Of a DNA stretch of 7,938 nucleotides, positions 5,273-7,938 are shown piece by piece. Both the position numbers and the translations under genes were made by a program. This DNA is from Planctomycetota bacterium (lineage in GTDB: Bacteria > Planctomycetota > Phycisphaerae > WQYP01), in assembly GCA_021828935.1 (NCBI GenBank), contig JAJZCU010000085.1, positions 1 to 7,938 of the forward strand, in the 5' to 3' direction. How positions within the stretch are numbered: position 1 is the stretch's first letter; the number at the start of each line of letters is the position of its first letter. The notes beneath the pieces are model-generated. The model did not search any database. It had not been told where the DNA came from and worked only from the letters and a program-made list of their open reading frames with translations.

Positions 5273-7906
5273 ATGACCCCCACCCGTTCATTTGGCAAGA
5301 TCACCCCCGCGATTGCGGGCTTCTTTAGCGCCGCCCTTATTACCGGCATCTTTATTTCCGACATGCTCCTGCCCAACGCCGTCATGACGCCCATTTTTTA
5401 TGTTGTGGTGTTGGTGCTGGCCGCGTGGACGCGCCGCCGTTGGGCCGTATGGACCGCGGTGGCCGCCTCTATTGTTCTAACTGCCGCGGGCGCCTATTTT
5501 GGCCCCCATGGCGCCATCGCTGGTGAAGCTTTGCGCATCCAATGGGCGAACCGCTCCATGATCATTGCCGCCTGTGTTCTCACTGGCATCATCGCCGACT
5601 TATGGATTGGCAATGAACGGGAGGTGGAACAGCAACGCGAGGCGCTGGCGGAGCAGAACCAGCAGTTGGAAACCGGCAACCGCGAAATTGTCACGCGGGA
5701 AGAAGAAATCACCCGGCAGAATGAGGAATTGCAGGCCCAAACCGAAGAGCTCGAACGGCAGAGCGAAGAACTGCGTGTGAGCAATGAGGAGCTGGGCCGC
5801 CGCGAAAAAATGCTGGAGCGGCTGCTGGACTTAGCCCGTTCGCTGACCGCTGAAACCACGTACCTTTCCAAGGATGAAATTCTTTCTCGCATCTGCGAAT
5901 CGCTGACTGAACTTACCCAGGGCACCGCCTCCACTGTCATGATGCAGGAGGACGGTTATCTGCGAGTGCATTGCCATCATGGCTTCGGCGCGCAGGGCAT
6001 TCTTAACCAAACTATTCCCATGGATGAGTCGTTCGCTTCGCTGATCATCAGCCGTCTGCAAAGCGGCTTTGTCGAAGACATGGACACCCGGCCGGATTTG
6101 AAAATTCCGCAACCGGCGCTGGGCGACCGCCTGCGCTCGGTCTTAAGTTCGCCGCTGCAAATTGGCGGAAAGCTCATTGGTGTGGTCGAAATTTACAGCA
6201 ATCAGCCGCGCAGTTGGAGCCCGGAGCAGGTGGCATTGATTGAATCCCTGGCGGCACAAACATCGATTAGTCTGTCGGCCGCGCAGTTGTTCGAGACGGC
6301 CCAGCGCGAACGGCGTCGCTTTGAAACCGTCGTGCAGACGCTGCCCCTGGCCATTTGCGTGGCCGATGATCCGCTGGGCAAGGTCATTCGCGTGAACCCC
6401 GCCGCCGCCGCCATGTTCAATGTTTCCGTGGGCGCCAATATCTCCCCTTTCAGTTCGGAGACCCAGCGAACGCGCCTTCAATTTTTTAAGAACACACGCG
6501 CCGTGGCCGATCAGGACACGCCTTTGCTGCGCGCGGTGATGCACGGCGAATCAACCACGGCGGAGGAGCTTGACGTGCTGTTTTCAAATAACATTCGCAA
6601 GTCATTGTTGATCAGTTCTGCGCCCATTGATGATGGCCACGGCACGATCGTCGGCGGCGTGATGGCCGCGGTGGATGTCACGCTGATGAAAAATCTGCAG
6701 CGGGAACTGGACGGTCGCCGCCGCGAGGCCGAAGAGGCCAGCCTCCGCAAGACGCGCTTTCTGGCGGCCATTTCGCACGACATTCGCACGCCCGTAAACG
6801 CCATTTCGTTAACCGCAAATCTATTGACCAGGGCCAGCCGCTCCCCGGCCATGGCCACGGAAATACCCAATATTGTTGGAGAACTCCGAAACAACACCGA
6901 GGCCCTGAACATTCTGGTACATGACCTGCTGGATGTGGCGCGGTTCGACACGGGCAAGGTTGAATTCCAGGAGACCGAATTTTCGCTGGCGGCTCTGATT
7001 GCCGACGAAACGCGGCAAATTCTGCCACTGGCCAATGAAAAGGGGCTGCAACTTCTGGTGGACCCGGTGGACCAGCCCATTTGGCTCCGCGCGGACAAAG
7101 TGAAATTGGCCCGCGTGCTGGCAAACTTGTTAGGAAATGCCATCAAGTTCACCGAACACGGCGTCGTGCGCATCCGCGCAACATTGGAAGACACGCAATC
7201 GGTCATCCAGGTAATCGACACGGGCATCGGAATTGCCGCCGATCAGCAAGCCCATATTTTTGATGAATTTACCCAGCTGCGCAACCCGGAACGCGACCGC
7301 TACAAAGGCGCCGGCCTGGGCCTGGCAATTTGCCGCCGGCTCATTGAAGCCATGGGCGGATCCATTGCTGTGGAAAGCCAGGAAGGCCGGGGCAGTACGT
7401 TCAGCGTGCGGCTGCCGGGGTCCGCATTGTTGGTGCGCGCCGCGTCGTTGCCGCCCAAGCCGCCGGCCCTGCCCGATCGCACGCTGGCGGGCATGAGCGT
7501 GCTCTTGGTGGAAGACCACGCCACCACGCGCTGGGCCACATCGCAAATTCTGCGCGCCGAGGGCGCCACAGTGTTTGAGGCCCACGACGCCACCGCCGGT
7601 CTGAAGATGCTGCGCGAACGCACCGTGGATGTGCTGCTGCTGGACATGATGCTGCCGGACATGGACGGCCGCGACGTGCTAAAAATTATCAAGACAGAAG
7701 AAATTAAAACCATGAAGGAAATCCTCGTACTCACCGGCGACGCCACGCTGGAACGCACCGCCGACGTAAAAGCCCTGGGCGCCGCGGAGCTGGTCAGCAA
7801 ACCCATTAACATCCCCAACTTATTAACCACCCTGGGCGCCATGTATGAGCGCCTGCAAAGAACCCGCGGGCAGGCCGAAAATGCCGGCGAAACGCCGCCG
7901 AAATGA
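5273..7906 (+). CDS. Membrane-bound hybrid sensor histidine kinase (4TM, coiled coil, GAF, PAS, HisKA, HATPase, REC)
   Basis: This 877-residue hybrid histidine kinase should autophosphorylate on His and pass phosphate to its own receiver domain. The N-terminus has about four hydrophobic segments (roughly 12-32, 37-53, 57-77, 92-110). A charged coiled coil (115-182) follows, with 7-residue repeats such as NEELQAQ, TEELERQ and SEELRVS. A GAF-like domain (about 183-340) and a PAS-like domain (about 346-470) precede HisKA, with phospho-acceptor His502 in SHDIRTP. The ATPase domain (about 605-715) shows Asn622 in GNAIKF, DTGIGI (649-654) and the G2 box KGAGLGLAI (678-686). The REC domain (about 742-855) has Glu747/Asp748, phospho-acceptor Asp791, Thr821 and Lys843, so every key residue is present. 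There is no HPt or DNA-binding output domain, so phosphate must leave through a separate protein or the REC domain must regulate the kinase. GAGG lies 7 nt before ATG 5273. It is probably cotranscribed with the CheR-like gene 3 bp upstream. The ligand is unknown. Confidence 0.93.
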   Translation: MTPTRSFGKITPAIAGFFSAALITGIFISDMLLPNAVMTPIFYVVVLVLAAWTRRRWAVWTAVAASIVLTAAGAYFGPHGAIAGEALRIQWANRSMIIAACVLTGIIADLWIGNEREVEQQREALAEQNQQLETGNREIVTREEEITRQNEELQAQTEELERQSEELRVSNEELGRREKMLERLLDLARSLTAETTYLSKDEILSRICESLTELTQGTASTVMMQEDGYLRVHCHHGFGAQGILNQTIPMDESFASLIISRLQSGFVEDMDTRPDLKIPQPALGDRLRSVLSSPLQIGGKLIGVVEIYSNQPRSWSPEQVALIESLAAQTSISLSAAQLFETAQRERRRFETVVQTLPLAICVADDPLGKVIRVNPAAAAMFNVSVGANISPFSSETQRTRLQFFKNTRAVADQDTPLLRAVMHGESTTAEELDVLFSNNIRKSLLISSAPIDDGHGTIVGGVMAAVDVTLMKNLQRELDGRRREAEEASLRKTRFLAAISHDIRTPVNAISLTANLLTRASRSPAMATEIPNIVGELRNNTEALNILVHDLLDVARFDTGKVEFQETEFSLAALIADETRQILPLANEKGLQLLVDPVDQPIWLRADKVKLARVLANLLGNAIKFTEHGVVRIRATLEDTQSVIQVIDTGIGIAADQQAHIFDEFTQLRNPERDRYKGAGLGLAICRRLIEAMGGSIAVESQEGRGSTFSVRLPGSALLVRAASLPPKPPALPDRTLAGMSVLLVEDHATTRWATSQILRAEGATVFEAHDATAGLKMLRERTVDVLLLDMMLPDMDGRDVLKIIKTEEIKTMKEILVLTGDATLERTADVKALGAAELVSKPINIPNLLTTLGAMYERLQRTRGQAENAGETPPK

Positions 7907-7938
7907 TGGGCGCGACGTTCCTTGGTTTTCCGGCCCGA
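7903..7938 (+). CDS. Possible start of an overlapping downstream gene, cut by the window end
   Basis: An ATG at 7903 overlaps the kinase stop codon as ATGA, and a second in-frame ATG follows at 7906. The frame stays open for 12 codons to the window edge (MMGATFLGFPAR). Such an overlap is typical of translationally coupled genes, and an orphan hybrid kinase would be expected to have a response regulator or HPt partner nearby. No convincing ribosome binding site precedes it and too little is visible to assign a family. Confidence 0.22.
   Translation, partial: MMGATFLGFPAR

Noticed and set aside
6511..7227. Long open frame on the - strand (238 codons) inside the kinase gene.
   Set aside because: It is a Ser/Arg-rich shadow of the well-supported kinase frame and shows no domain. 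The same applies to the antisense frames at 1009-1521, 5494-5940 and 7300-7842.

Overview
The window is about 8 kb of GC-rich (roughly 60% by eye) bacterial chromosome. All five convincing genes lie on the + strand, in two groups. Protein flavour, codon use and the kinase architecture suggest a Verrucomicrobiota-type bacterium (PVC group). That is an inference from remembered family resemblance; the window holds no rRNA or other marker that would prove it. I see no tRNA, rRNA, CRISPR array, transposase or other sign of a mobile element.

Region 1 (1-4104) is metabolic and housekeeping. A short leader with a TATAAT-type promoter precedes an alkaline-phosphatase-superfamily phosphodiesterase/nucleotide-pyrophosphatase-like protein (199-1533). 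A 227-bp spacer follows, with small hairpins and a weak promoter candidate. Next comes a Soj-type ParA ATPase (1761-2558) with no ParB beside it. A UbiD-family prenyl-FMN decarboxylase (2590-4104), probably for quinone biosynthesis, starts 31 bp later, so the two may be cotranscribed. A spacer (4105-4366) then carries a promoter-like pair and a GC hairpin followed by six T, which looks like an intrinsic terminator.

Region 2 (4367-7906) is a two-gene signalling unit. A CheR-like protein methyltransferase, best started at GTG 4367 behind a GGAGGG ribosome binding site, is followed after 3 bp by a large membrane-bound hybrid histidine kinase. The kinase order is 4 TM, glutamate/glutamine-rich coiled coil, GAF, PAS, HisKA, HATPase, REC. 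No chemoreceptor, CheA, CheW or CheB is present. The CheR-like enzyme therefore looks like a dedicated partner of the kinase, and the Glu/Gln-paired coiled coil is a speculative methylation target. The kinase stop overlaps an ATG that may begin a further gene cut by the window end.

The most interesting points are the CheR/hybrid-kinase pair, the non-canonical metal-site residues in the phosphodiesterase-like protein, the lone ParA next to UbiD, and the promoter/hairpin/T-tract arrangement between the two gene groups. Nothing proves a wholly new system; the CheR-kinase module is the best candidate.
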